Part shown: positions 45,301 to 53,821 of the stretch, piece by piece
Position numbering within the stretch: position 1 is the first letter of the stretch
Layout of the letters: every line of letters begins with the position of its first letter
DNA from: Planctomycetota bacterium
GTDB taxonomy: Bacteria; Planctomycetota; Planctomycetia; Pirellulales; Pirellulaceae
Direction of reading: 5' to 3'
Assembly: GCA_014238905.1 (NCBI GenBank)
Contig: JABAAE010000010.1
Coordinates: 46,153 to 110,152 of the forward strand
DNA: 64,000 nucleotides
Notes under the pieces: generated by a model
Databases searched by the model: none
The model's input: the letters and a program-made list of their open reading frames with translations, nothing else
Told to the model about the DNA's origin: nothing
Translations under genes and position numbers: made by a program

Positions 45301-45558
45301 TTGGTCAACATGAAATTGCGAGATAGGGTGCCCCACATATTCCTCTCGGGTATAGCCCAGCAGGTTGAGTTCTTGTTGGTTGGCGCCGAGGATGATGCCG
45401 CTGCGATCGAGCCAGTTCATGGCCATCGGTGCTTCCTCAAACCAGTCTGTCATGTGGACAGGAGAGTTGCCACTGAATGTGGAGTGCACCGGATCGCCAG
45501 TGCGGTGGTCCGAGATTTCAATCTCCGATTCAGCGTCGTTATTTTGATTTTCCGACAT
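42349..45558 (-). CDS. Hybrid sensor histidine kinase with PAS repeats, REC and HPt
   Basis: A 1069-residue hybrid kinase. The ATG at 45558 is the best start, since the 67 residues before it are not PAS-like. Four PAS domains lie at about residues 40-150, 155-270, 280-400 and 420-530. HisKA follows near 560 (FLANMSHEIRTPMNG, with the phospho-accepting His), the ATPase domain at about 670-790 (NLVGNAIKF, GTGLGLAICSQLV), a receiver domain at about 815-935 with LMDIQMPG as the phosphorylation site, and an HPt domain near 975-1060 (AAHTLRGSVG). No transmembrane segment is visible, so signals are sensed in the cytoplasm. It works as a complete His-Asp-His relay and must hand phosphate to a separate response regulator that is not in this window. 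Confidence 0.93.
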   Translation of the reverse strand: MSENQNNDAESEIEISDHRTGDPVHSTFSGNSPVHMTDWFEEAPMAMNWLDRSGIILGANQQELNLLGYTREEYVGHPISQFHVDQPVIGELLHRLAAGETLDSYPARLRRKDGSIQEVEINANANYQNKNFLYSRCITRSLTDSRSGTKAGHTMESLGRATLDAAHDAILTIDVAGTIESVNPAAETLFGYPATEILGKQIGKIIPIPATENLEGNWLRFLAPNIDQENNAIREVIAIRKDGTTFPAEIALNEFFHRELHLFTGIVQDISKLKNAEEALQQSEQRFHLCVAGSNDGIWDWNKVTNTVFLAPRVKELLGYQPEQLNGPVESWQTLLHADDQQQVLSVLQDHLNNRTSCEIDIRLKCKSGEFRWFRARGKGIWDQTGNIQRMAGSLTDINNEKETAQKLEIAKKALIDSEFQMRAMIEATPECVKLIDAEGRLLQMNSAGLSYIEVDSLDEIRGTCVYPIIADEYRDQFRRLNEDVCRGSRGRMQFEIIGMKGTRRYMETNAVPIKTKEGDTVQLAITHEITERKRQDSALKAAKESAEAANLAKSEFLANMSHEIRTPMNGIIGMADLALDTTLTGEQREYLEIVKESGDALLEIVNDILDFSKIEAGKLELEDRPFSLKKTIDGIFKTLSCRAEQKGLKVAWEVASDLPDRLVGDNHRLRQVIVNLVGNAIKFTANGSVTLKAIRDRRSRDGMMVLFQITDTGIGISEKKQAAIFEPFSQADTSNTRTYGGTGLGLAICSQLVQLLGGRIWVNSQEGRGSTFNFNCKFEVENQVLDNPITQKPTSQPYPAATNRKIRSLKILLVEDHLVNQRFASRLLEKQGHSIQLANTGIEAIQVYQNNDIDLILMDIQMPGIDGLEATKQIRKLERLSGHRTPIIAMTAHAMKGDAERCLDVGMDGYVTKPVAQDKLVAEIKKVLENSDLQASQESENQININNTIFNYENALQQVDGDRELLLELIQIHLTETTKLTDQIANAIDSLNCQAVKTAAHTLRGSVGIFCATRAFEAISQLEKSAAEGKLGDCESYFEEMKYELNRLEELLRSLTEDQPHPDFHKVV

Positions 45559-46265
45559 GGTGGATGGGTGGGTCTGGTGAACTTTTTCGGTGTGCGTTTT
45601 TGGGGTGGGCCAAAGAGTTTTTTTCTTTGGGGAAGCTGGGATTTCAATGTTAAGGGCTAAAAAAGTCGGGGATTTGTTTTGTATAAAAATGTATGTCGAT
45701 TTTTCGTTGATCACCTCTCCGTCCGGAGGTCGGTGGTCATGCCCTATCTGTTTTCTCATCTTGGAGAGAATCCAACACGAGACCTTAGGTTGCGGTTTTC
45801 TGAAGGCAAATTGGGGATGGTCAGATCGATCGGTCCGGTGTTAGCGGTAGAGAAGTTTGCCGGTTGCACCGATGTTGCGGTTTATTGGTGCGACATTGCC
45901 GACGCGAATTGGAATTAAACTGGCTATCGGTGTTCCGGATAGTCGGTTTACTATCGACCGGCTGGGAGTTCATCGCGTGGGAATTCAGTCAGTTGGATTC
46001 CTGAGAGAGGGATTCCTGAGAGAGGGATTCCTGCCCGGAACTCCAAGGAAATTGCCAAGTGCCGTCGACTGAAAAGAGAAGACGTGGAAATTTGGGTTCC
46101 GTTGTCCGGGCCGATGTTCCGGCGGCGAAATTTCTCCAAGGAGAGCATCAAGAACGGCGACTGGGTTGGATGTGAAAAGGCCGGTTGACCACCGAACACT
46201 ATGAATCCGTACGGGGGGGCAGCTAAATGACGAGGCCTCTGGTTGTCAGGGGAGGCCTCTTATTA
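45559..46265. other. Intergenic region with a small tandem repeat and a hairpin
   Basis: This 707-bp gap lies between two minus-strand genes. At 45995-46033 there are two full 15-bp units of ggattcctgagagag and a partial third. At 46232-46239 and 46252-46259 the palindromic octamer gaggcctc occurs twice, so the two copies could pair as a hairpin just downstream of the Gfo/Idh/MocA stop (46266); no T-tract follows. No gene was identified. Confidence 0.6.
45995..46033. repeat. 15-bp intergenic repeat (2.6 units)
   Basis: Two full copies of ggattcctgagagag and a partial third. It is the shortest of the array class seen in this window and lies 230 bp from the 3' end of the Gfo/Idh/MocA gene. Confidence 0.85.
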
Positions 46266-47522
46266 TCAGGCAAGGTTTAGTTCAAAGCCCTTTCTCTGTT
46301 TTCGTTTTTGCTGAGCGTTGGCCTCCGGATCGCCAACGATTTCCTCGGTAGCAAGATCCCAGGTCAATTTGCGTTTCAATTCAATAGAGAGATTGGCAAG
46401 GTGCAAAACGGTGACGGCGCGATGATGACTGAAGGCATCTGAAATCGGAAGGTCTCGCGATTTGACGCATTCAAAAAAATTACCCATGTGGTTTCCCGGG
46501 GTTTTACCACCATAGACTTTATCTATGGCGTTGGCTGGCAATGGATCATCTTTGAGTCGGTCAATTGGGCTGCCGTAGATACCGCCTCGATTGACAAACA
46601 GGTTCCCTTTGGAACCCTCGAATTTGACACCCTGACGGATGCCCGTTATCAGTTGCAAGGGCAATCCATTTGGCATGCGGACATCGACATCGAATTGGGC
46701 AGGCATGTTGTAGGCATTGGCCACTGTGGGAACAGGCCCCTTTCCGTCGATGGTGATCTTGCCCTTGGCGGGCAAGCCGATCCCCCATAGAGCGATATCG
46801 ACATGGTGAGCCCCCCAGTCGGTCATCTGTCCGCCAGCATATTCCCGCCACCAGCGAAAATTGACATGTGCTCTTTCTGGGATATAAGGAGTCATCGGAG
46901 CTGGACCCAGCCAACGATTCCAATCGAGAGTGGAAGGAACAGGTTTGGTCTTGAAAGGACCGCCGGTTTTTCCGCCACCGGTAGAGGCAATCACTTTCGT
47001 TAGTGTTCCCAGGCGACCAGATCGAATCATCGCCACAGCTTTGAGGAAATATTGTCCAAACTCACTCCGTTGTTGCGTCCCCACCTGTAACACCCGACCG
47101 GTTTTCTTAACGGCCTGGGTAATTTGTTTGCCTTCGTCGATGGTCAGCGTCAAGGGTTTCTCGCAATAAACGTCCTTACCTGCCAGCATGGCTTCCACAG
47201 CAATTTTCACGTGCCAATGATCTGGCGTGGCGATGGTCACCACGTCAATGTCATCCCGGTCCAGAAGCCGCTGATAATCCGTATAACGTGTTCGGTTATC
47301 AGGATCGCCGCCAAGATGAGCGGTGTCGACGTCGCAGCGAGCGACCAGGTCTCCGAAAGAGGCCGCATTTTTGGCAATGCTACGACCTCGTCCACCAACT
47401 CCGATGGCACCGACTGCGGGACGATCATTGGGACTGGTCAAATGATGGGCCCAACTGGGAATCGGTTGAAAAAAATAGGGGATGGCGGTTCCCGCCGCTA
47501 AAAAACTTCTTCGCTGGAACAT
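46266..47522 (-). CDS. Gfo/Idh/MocA family exported oxidoreductase
   Basis: A 418-residue protein with a signal that looks Tat-type (FQRRSFLAAGTAIPYF). The Rossmann domain opens at VGAIGVGGRGRSIAKNAASFG; the catalytic YCEKPL motif is at about residue 120 and GGGKTGG near 185. The C-terminal half has the beta-sheet domain (YAGGQMTDWGAHHVDIALWG). Secreted members are characteristic of planctomycetes and Bacteroidetes and act on sugars or inositol-like compounds with a tightly bound nucleotide. The substrate cannot be inferred. Confidence 0.9.
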   Translation of the reverse strand: MFQRRSFLAAGTAIPYFFQPIPSWAHHLTSPNDRPAVGAIGVGGRGRSIAKNAASFGDLVARCDVDTAHLGGDPDNRTRYTDYQRLLDRDDIDVVTIATPDHWHVKIAVEAMLAGKDVYCEKPLTLTIDEGKQITQAVKKTGRVLQVGTQQRSEFGQYFLKAVAMIRSGRLGTLTKVIASTGGGKTGGPFKTKPVPSTLDWNRWLGPAPMTPYIPERAHVNFRWWREYAGGQMTDWGAHHVDIALWGIGLPAKGKITIDGKGPVPTVANAYNMPAQFDVDVRMPNGLPLQLITGIRQGVKFEGSKGNLFVNRGGIYGSPIDRLKDDPLPANAIDKVYGGKTPGNHMGNFFECVKSRDLPISDAFSHHRAVTVLHLANLSIELKRKLTWDLATEEIVGDPEANAQQKRKQRKGFELNLA

Positions 47523-47895
47523 GGAGGATTTTCGTGGTTCTGATTTGTCTGGATGGAGTTTTTTTGATTTCGAATCTTCATTATACAGCGACGGCCGGTG
47601 CCTGTTGGGGAAAATGAACGGCGAGGGGGTATTTGGCCTAGGTGGTGAACGACAGGCTAGAAATGGGTGTGAGGAGTGGGAGGTCGCATGGGGGTGTTTT
47701 CCTGTCGCGGCGAGGAAAGTCCGGCGGTGATGTGGAGGGCGGCGGCGTACCCATCCTTTGTTGGCAGTGTTAACGTGTCGGTGGTATTGTACGAGTGGGA
47801 AAGGATCTAACCCAAACGTAATGGTAACCGGCGAAAGTGTGATTTACGCTGCTGGCTGGGTTCAAATTGCAGACGACTTTAATAAAGAAGAAGCT
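47523..47895. other. Divergent intergenic (promoter) region
   Basis: The 373-bp gap separates the Gfo/Idh/MocA gene (minus) from the exported phosphoesterase (plus). A short match to the RNase P RNA core occurs at 47712-47724 but other RNase P landmarks are absent. No promoter hexamers or repeat array could be assigned. Confidence 0.4.
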
Positions 47896-49020
47896 ATGAA
47901 GAAAATCGCGAAAATTCAAAACAGAAAGAGGTCAAGTGATGCTGTTTCTCGTCGCCTGGCTTTACAGGCCTTGGGATTCTCGGTGTTGTCACCTCTGACC
48001 GCAGATGCTGAATTGATAGAGGAATTTCAAGCGGAAAAGAGCTCCGCTCACACGCGATTTTTGTTTGTGACCGACACCCATTATTTGGCTCAGAAGGAGA
48101 ACCCCACCTTAATGGATGAGGCCTCGGCCGCGGTTTGCAGACGATTGGTGGAAACCATGAATCAATTGGCAGGGACTGAGATCCCCCAGTATGCAGGTGG
48201 CGGATTGGTGGACGGTATTCAAGGCGTCATCCATGGAGGTGATTTGATCGATAGCGGTGACAAGCGGGGTAAGTTATACGATCAAATGAGCAAAACGGAA
48301 TTTCAGAGGTTTGAAACCGATTTTGGCTTAACGGGCCGAGATGGCCTCCTTCAATATCCAGTTTATGAAATTCACGGCAACCATGATGGTCCGCAGGGAG
48401 ATACCATCGCCGTTGATGGCATCAAACGTCGCAACAAGCAACGTTTAGGACTTGGTCATCGGTCGACCAATGGTCTGCATTATTCATGGGATTGGGGAAA
48501 TGTTCATTTTGTGAATTTAGGCATTGTCGTTGGTGAGTCAGGCAACGATCTTCAACGGCGACGTTACCATCCCTTGGGGAGTCTTCGGTTTCTCAAAAAA
48601 GACTTGAAGAGAATGGACGATCCTGACCGACCGATTGTGATTACGCATCACATCGATATTGCGCGTTATTGTTTGCCGTATCAATCAGATGAAGAACGGT
48701 TTCTAAAAATGGAGTGGCATCCTCAAGATGTCCAGTCCTATTACCAGGCGGTTCAAGAGCATCGCGTTATTGCTGGATTATTTGGGCATACCCATGCTCG
48801 AAATGTTTATGGCTGGGATGGAACGAAAAGTCGGCAACCCTTTGATAAGTCCAGAATTGATCTTTTTAATGGAGATAACGCCAGTCACTTTGCCGGTCAA
48901 AAACAGGCCTTTCTTTACATGGATATTGGGCCCAAACGAATGATCGTTCGAGAGATCGCAACAAGTGATGCTTGGCGAAACTACCGTTGGTCAGACCAGG
49001 TGTGGGGCAAAACCATCTGA
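47896..49020 (+). CDS. Exported calcineurin-like metallophosphoesterase
   Basis: A 374-residue phosphoesterase. The ATG at 47896 starts a Tat-like segment (SRRLALQALGFSVLSPL); an upstream open stretch of 46 codons is not family-like. The five metal-site motifs are in order: VTDTHY, IHGGDLID, EIHGNHDG, VITHHID and LFGHTHARN. The enzyme therefore should be active and probably hydrolyses phosphomonoesters or diesters outside the cytoplasm. The insertion between the GNHD and HH motifs (NKQRLGLGHRSTNGLHYSWDW) suits the purple-acid-type subgroup only loosely; the specific substrate is unknown. Confidence 0.87.
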   Translation: MKKIAKIQNRKRSSDAVSRRLALQALGFSVLSPLTADAELIEEFQAEKSSAHTRFLFVTDTHYLAQKENPTLMDEASAAVCRRLVETMNQLAGTEIPQYAGGGLVDGIQGVIHGGDLIDSGDKRGKLYDQMSKTEFQRFETDFGLTGRDGLLQYPVYEIHGNHDGPQGDTIAVDGIKRRNKQRLGLGHRSTNGLHYSWDWGNVHFVNLGIVVGESGNDLQRRRYHPLGSLRFLKKDLKRMDDPDRPIVITHHIDIARYCLPYQSDEERFLKMEWHPQDVQSYYQAVQEHRVIAGLFGHTHARNVYGWDGTKSRQPFDKSRIDLFNGDNASHFAGQKQAFLYMDIGPKRMIVREIATSDAWRNYRWSDQVWGKTI

Positions 49021-49265
49021 CGTCCAGTTCCCTTACCGGTTTTCCTCCGCGGTTCGTTTTCGCCAGCGTGTTTGATAGGTAAAAACGGGGGTTCGGTCGT
49101 CAACGAGCTGTCAGTGATTAACGGGTCGCTCTAAATCGTTTAAGATTTGGGTGCCCCAATGCGGTCAGCGAAGATATCAGTTTAGACAGCCACGATTTGG
49201 TGCAAGCTTTTTGGCTGGCCGATGATTCGGTCAGGTTTTGTACAGAATATCCCAAGGAAAAAAAC

Positions 49266-49628
49266 ATGATTGAAATACTGGATCGCAGCTCCGGGGCCGT
49301 TCTCGGGTTCCGCATGAGCGGAAAACTTCATGATGCTGATTACAAAGAGTTCGTGCCAAAAGTAGATGCCGTGATTTCCGAAAATGAAAAAGTGCGACTA
49401 TTGAGTTGGTTTGATGATTTTCATGGGTGGGACCTGCACGCCCTCTGGGATGATATCAAATTTGCAACCACACACTGCACTGGAATCGAACGAGTGGCAA
49501 TGGTGGGTGATAAAAAGTGGGAAGAGTGGATGGCGAAAATTTGTAAGCCTTTTACGATGGCAAAAATCAGGTATTTCGACGTCACAGAGATTGATGCCGC
49601 CTGGGAGTGGTTGCAGGAAGATCATTGA
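49266..49628 (+). CDS. SpoIIAA-like (STAS-related) small protein
   Basis: A 120-residue protein of the SpoIIAA-like/STAS-SEC14 type: MIEILDRSSGAVLGFRMSGKL at the start, LLSWFDDFHGWDLHALWDDIKF in the middle and VAMVGDKKWEEWMAKICKPF towards the end. Members are thought to bind lipids or other proteins; no enzyme activity is known. The ATG at 49266 has AAGGAA ahead of it and is preferred over the start 69 bp upstream. It lies 106 bp before the PHP-domain gene on the same strand. Confidence 0.85.
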   Translation: MIEILDRSSGAVLGFRMSGKLHDADYKEFVPKVDAVISENEKVRLLSWFDDFHGWDLHALWDDIKFATTHCTGIERVAMVGDKKWEEWMAKICKPFTMAKIRYFDVTEIDAAWEWLQEDH

Positions 49629-49733
49629 TTTTATTTTGAATCGATTGGCCTCCAAAAAGTCGGCTTGCCATCGTAGTGGCGGTGCCGGTGGTGAGATTTA
49701 GGTCGGTCTGTTTGTCTGATGAAAGGGGTCCAG

Positions 49734-51239
49734 ATGAAGTATCGGATGTTTTGGGTGACAACTGTCTTGTTGATGATGTTTGGTTGGAATTGGATGCTGG
49801 AGGGAGGTGACGCTTGGCGCGGCTGGTCTCAAGAACCTTGGGTGGACGGTGATGGCATGGAGATCGCCATACGATCCTCCGCTGAAGACCAGCTCGCGGT
49901 CGTAGGAACGACCGGTGATAGCTTGACCGCCGCGGAAAAACCCGCTGAAAAACCCGCTGAAAAACCCGCTGAAAAACCCGCTGAAAAACCCGCTGAAAAG
50001 CCGATGCCCGCGGCACCGGTTCGGTGGTTCAAGGGTAATCTTCATACGCACTCACTCTGGAGTGATGGCAATGATTTTCCTGAGATGATTGCTGACTGGT
50101 ACAGAGAGCAGGGTTATCAATTTTTGGCATTGTCGGATCATAATATTCTGAGTGAAGGACAGAAATGGATGAGTCTCAAAACCATCGAGGCTCGAAATGG
50201 AAAAACGGCACTTGGCAAGTACCTTTCCAGGATGGGATCTGAGTGGGTTGAAACCCGGGGTAGTAGAGAAAAAGAAAACTTGGAGATTCGTCTGAAGACA
50301 CTGGCTGAAATCAGGAAAAAATTCGAACAGACTGGTCAATTTCTGATGTTTCCCTCAGAAGAGATCACCGATAAAGGGGTGCATATCAATGCCACCAATA
50401 TTGGGCGTTTGATTCGACCGCAAGGCGGGGCTAATGTGCAGGAAACGATACGCAATAATCTGCGGGCAGTGGCAGCGCAAGCGAAGGAGTTGAACAGGAC
50501 CATTCTTCCCCATTTGAATCACCCGAATCTTGGTAATAGTGGTATTTCGGCGGAGAATCTCGCCGCACTGGTGGAAGACCGTTTTGTGGAAATCCATAAC
50601 GGTGTGGAAGGGGATGGCGACTTGGGTAGTGCTCAGCGGCATGGGCTGGAATCACTTTGGGATATAGCCAGTACCTTGCGTATCAGTCGGTTTGACGCAC
50701 CTCCTCTTTTCGGTTTGGCGACAGACGATAGCCATCATTATCATGGCGGAAGGAAAGCGTCACCGGGGCGGGGCTGGATTTGCGTGCGGGCCTCGGAGTT
50801 GAATACGCAGTCGATTTTGGATGCGATCCAGGAAGGTCAGTTTTACGCCAGCACGGGGATTGAACTGGTTTCGGTCGAATTTGACCCCGAGAAACAGCTG
50901 CTTGAGATTGAAATCAAACCCCAGGGCGATGCGGTTTTCACCACCAGTTTCCTGGGAACCATGGTCGATTTTGACGACTCTTCGTCGCCTCGGATCGATC
51001 GAAAAACGGGAAAAGAAATTCCCACAACTCGGGATTATTCAGAGGACATCGGCAAAGTGTTTTCCACCGTCGAAGGTCTGAAGGCGAGTTATCGGCTGAC
51101 AGGCAAAGAGCTCTACGTACGGGCGATGATTCAGAGTAATCAAAAGCCGGAGAACCCAACATCCGAGAGTGTTTTTCGGCAGGCTTGGACTCAGCCGGTG
51201 GGATGGAAAAAACATCTAACAGAGAAGAAGTCACCCTGA
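49734..51239 (+). CDS. Exported PHP-domain protein with AEKP repeat linker
   Basis: A 501-residue protein. The ATG at 49734 follows an AAAGGGG site at ideal spacing and begins a signal peptide (MKYRMFWVTTVLLMMFGW). Residues about 65-95 are six AEKP repeats forming a Pro/Lys/Glu linker. A PHP domain follows: NLHTHSLWSDGND and ALSDHN carry the first metal ligands, LFPSEEIT and HLNHPN further ones, and ATDDSHHYHG the last. A C-terminal domain of about 150 residues completes the protein. PHP proteins are metal-dependent phosphatases or nucleases; exported versions without polymerase partners probably hydrolyse phosphoesters. The repeat varies in copy number easily, so strain differences are expected. 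Confidence 0.87.
   Translation: MKYRMFWVTTVLLMMFGWNWMLEGGDAWRGWSQEPWVDGDGMEIAIRSSAEDQLAVVGTTGDSLTAAEKPAEKPAEKPAEKPAEKPAEKPMPAAPVRWFKGNLHTHSLWSDGNDFPEMIADWYREQGYQFLALSDHNILSEGQKWMSLKTIEARNGKTALGKYLSRMGSEWVETRGSREKENLEIRLKTLAEIRKKFEQTGQFLMFPSEEITDKGVHINATNIGRLIRPQGGANVQETIRNNLRAVAAQAKELNRTILPHLNHPNLGNSGISAENLAALVEDRFVEIHNGVEGDGDLGSAQRHGLESLWDIASTLRISRFDAPPLFGLATDDSHHYHGGRKASPGRGWICVRASELNTQSILDAIQEGQFYASTGIELVSVEFDPEKQLLEIEIKPQGDAVFTTSFLGTMVDFDDSSSPRIDRKTGKEIPTTRDYSEDIGKVFSTVEGLKASYRLTGKELYVRAMIQSNQKPENPTSESVFRQAWTQPVGWKKHLTEKKSP
49932..50003 (+). repeat. 12-bp in-frame tandem repeat inside the PHP gene
   Basis: Six 12-bp units (gctgaaaaaccc; the first unit with gcg, the last ending agccg) encode Ala-Glu-Lys-Pro. 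Units two to five are identical at DNA level, which points to recent expansion. Confidence 0.95.
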
Positions 51240-51283
51240 TCAACTACCCCAGTGCATTCACACCGCTGGTCAGGGGCTGCGCG

Positions 51284-51367
51284 GTAGAGAAGACAGTAGA
51301 GAAGACAGTAGAGAGGACTGTAGAGAGGACTGTAGAGATCGCCGTAGAGATCGCCGTAGAGATCGCT
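51284..51367. repeat. 12-bp intergenic tandem repeat array with paired variants
   Basis: Seven 12-bp units share gtagaga and vary in the last five bases: two of one kind (agaca), two of the next (ggact), then three of another (tcgcc, the last ending t). The array starts 44 bp after the PHP gene stop in the convergent gap with the pre-peptidase-domain gene. An open frame crosses it on the plus strand but yields no recognisable protein. Confidence 0.94.
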
Positions 51368-51470
51368 GCAAAGAGTTTTTGGACGATGGGACCGGGGCAG
51401 AGCGAGGTCAAACGATTCTTTAATCAGTTTGAGATCGGTCAGGACTCAGCTGCTATTTGTTAGATTCCGA

Positions 51471-53816
51471 TCACTTGTTGCTGAAGTCAAACTCCACCTC
51501 GGTTTCAGAGACCACCGGCCACCTGTTTTCTTGGAGAGCGGTGGCTCTTAATTTCATTTTCCATGTTCCGTTTAGGCGCGGATCGTCTTGAGTGGAGACG
51601 GTCAGGGGAATCTCGGTTTTCAGTTTGAGGGCTGGATTGGTTTTGGGTTTGGAATGAATCAGATCCTCAATGGGTGAGGGCGGAATCAGTTCCAGGCGAA
51701 TCGGACCGGATAACTTGGCGGAACGGGAAAGTGACAGAGTCAGCTTGGTCTGGTCACCTGGCTGAAGGACCACCGCTGGCCCGGCGTGGGCCAGTTTCAT
51801 CAAAGCCCCTTCGAGGATCATGGTCACCCGGGCATTGGCTAATTGGGTCAGGTATCGTTGATTTCCCTGGGGATCTTTTTGTAAAGCCGTTCCCAGTACA
51901 ACCATCCGGGTGGTCCGGTCGGTTTCCAGCCATTCCGGCATAAAGCAAGGGAATTCTACCCTGTTCTGGTTACCCGCCACCGTGGTGACCGCCGCTGTAA
52001 TACCCTGCCGATGTCGACCCTGCCGAGCAGCCATCATCAATTCTATGGATCCTTCGAAGCCGTTGGTTCGTTTAATCATAAACGGGGCAGGATAAGTGGT
52101 ACCCCGGTGCACAGCACGCTGCCGATTTTTGTCGACTAGTTCGATCGAAAATTGAGGCGTCAACGTCGTCGTCAAAAGAATCTTTTCTGTGGAACTGTTT
52201 TCCTGGAAATCGGCCGGATGGGCAGCAAGTAATTCGGATTCAGAGTGCGTTGGTAAACTTTTGGGTTGATCTTTTGTCAAACCGATGATGGAGATCAAGT
52301 TGGAGGCAGCGATGCGGGTTGCTGAAGCGTCGAATTTGATTTTTCCCTCGTTTTGACCGGCAGCAATAAGCACCGGTTGTTCGATACTCATCCCTTTTGG
52401 AAGGCCGATGATTTTGAACTGGATCTCGGCATCGTGTCCGCCTTTTCTTTTGACTTTGATGGGGAGGTCGAATTTTCCACCGACAGGAATATTAATTTGT
52501 TGTGGTAATTTAAATGAAAAACTGTTCTTGGTGCGGTGAATTGAAAGAAGGTAAAAGTTGGAAGGGCCGGTCGCTTCTCCCGAGACGTCGCGGATTTTAC
52601 AGCGATAGGTGCCGTCCGAGGGAATTAAAAGCTGAAGGCCCGGATGAACCGAATCTCCCACGTCGTCATTTTCCGCAACCTTCTTGCCGTTGGCGTCGAT
52701 TATCTCCATGGCGAGGTCGTGCCTGTTTTCAAACGCGGTAGTTTGAGCGCGGATTTCCAGGGATTCACCCTTGACCGCCTCAAAGGAGTGGCTGGCAGTG
52801 CCGGAGGAGTCCAGGGGGAAATGCCAGGATTGTCCGGTCGGTTCAACAATGGGAATCGTGATGACCGGAGCGGTTCCGCTGGGTGTTTTTAGACGATGCT
52901 TTAGGGCCTCACCAGCTATTTTCCCACTGGCGTCGACCAGGGCACTTGTCGTTTCGAGCATGGGTTGACCGGTCGCCACACCGTACCCGATGAACTGGAC
53001 CATGGTGGGTTGTCCAGGTGGAAGCGTAGGGGGATCAATGGCGATCACTCTGGGGCCATAGCTGAAAGCGAGGCGATAGATCATCGCCGAATGACCCCGG
53101 TAATCGATGTCATGTAACCCAACGACGTAACGTCGATTGATTTGCACTGGAAATGTCACCGCCAAATCAGAACCATCCAGATCGGTAGCGTCGGCCACCT
53201 GTTGGCCTTGATCGTCGTAGACGGTGAGAACGCCGTTGAGATCTGTGCCGACTGCGCGGGCCATCAACTCAATGGTGACCAGTCCGTGTTGAGTGGCGAG
53301 GAACGAATACCGATCCACTTCGGTAATTCGTTCCAGTCTCCCCGAAACCCCGAGAGGTAACTCAGGAAGGGACTGGGGTTGGTTACGGACTCGCTTCTCT
53401 AAAATTTCCTTGGTGTGACTTAGATAAAATCGTGAAGCCTGGGACGAGCCATTGGCATTGGCGACTTGCCATGGGACGAATCCTGTCGAGCAGGACGTGG
53501 GAACATGCACCGTGGCGCTGAATTCACGGGGAATCGGAAAAGCGGTCGCTCGGCTTTTTTCGCCAAACCAATAGGGTGGCCCGGGAACCAGGAAATCGCC
53601 CAAATTGGGGTCAACCGATAAGCCAACGCTATCGTCGTGCACAATGAATTGCAGGTCGGGTGTGAAATCGAAACCGCCGAGTTGGACGTGGCTTTTTTTG
53701 CCAATTTGGATCGCCGGCGGGAAGGCATAGCCAAGTTCGGGTGGTTTTTGGGCGGTGAGAAAATCCGTTAAAAAAAAACAGACCAGCGTCGACAGTACAA
53801 AAAAGGGTTTGCTCAT
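51471..53816 (-). CDS. Exported protein with pre-peptidase C-terminal (PPC) domains
   Basis: A 781-residue protein with signal peptide (residues 1-23). It contains at least two PPC-type beta domains: about 155-250 (SGRLERITEVDRYSFLATQHG, VTIELMARAVGTDLNGVLTVYD) and about 335-430 (HSFEAVKGESLEIRAQTTAF). Other parts are beta-rich and of unknown family. It is the last gene of a three-gene operon: DUF1549, DUF1501, PPC, with only 5 bp to the DUF1501 gene. The association with the other two exported proteins suggests a binding or surface role in the same process. It may also help to anchor the complex. Confidence 0.8.
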   Translation of the reverse strand: MSKPFFVLSTLVCFFLTDFLTAQKPPELGYAFPPAIQIGKKSHVQLGGFDFTPDLQFIVHDDSVGLSVDPNLGDFLVPGPPYWFGEKSRATAFPIPREFSATVHVPTSCSTGFVPWQVANANGSSQASRFYLSHTKEILEKRVRNQPQSLPELPLGVSGRLERITEVDRYSFLATQHGLVTIELMARAVGTDLNGVLTVYDDQGQQVADATDLDGSDLAVTFPVQINRRYVVGLHDIDYRGHSAMIYRLAFSYGPRVIAIDPPTLPPGQPTMVQFIGYGVATGQPMLETTSALVDASGKIAGEALKHRLKTPSGTAPVITIPIVEPTGQSWHFPLDSSGTASHSFEAVKGESLEIRAQTTAFENRHDLAMEIIDANGKKVAENDDVGDSVHPGLQLLIPSDGTYRCKIRDVSGEATGPSNFYLLSIHRTKNSFSFKLPQQINIPVGGKFDLPIKVKRKGGHDAEIQFKIIGLPKGMSIEQPVLIAAGQNEGKIKFDASATRIAASNLISIIGLTKDQPKSLPTHSESELLAAHPADFQENSSTEKILLTTTLTPQFSIELVDKNRQRAVHRGTTYPAPFMIKRTNGFEGSIELMMAARQGRHRQGITAAVTTVAGNQNRVEFPCFMPEWLETDRTTRMVVLGTALQKDPQGNQRYLTQLANARVTMILEGALMKLAHAGPAVVLQPGDQTKLTLSLSRSAKLSGPIRLELIPPSPIEDLIHSKPKTNPALKLKTEIPLTVSTQDDPRLNGTWKMKLRATALQENRWPVVSETEVEFDFSNK

Positions 53817-53821
53817 CAGGT

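Noticed and set aside
47712..47724. Short match to the RNase P RNA core (gaggaaagtccgg)
   Set aside because: Only this short stretch fits; the ACAGAGA and GGGTGAAA-like regions and the 3' conserved part are missing in the 180 bases before the next gene.
51185..51463. 92-codon open frame over the 12-bp array (VEKT-type repeats)
   Set aside because: It overlaps the end of the PHP gene, has no recognisable start and exists because of the 12-bp period.
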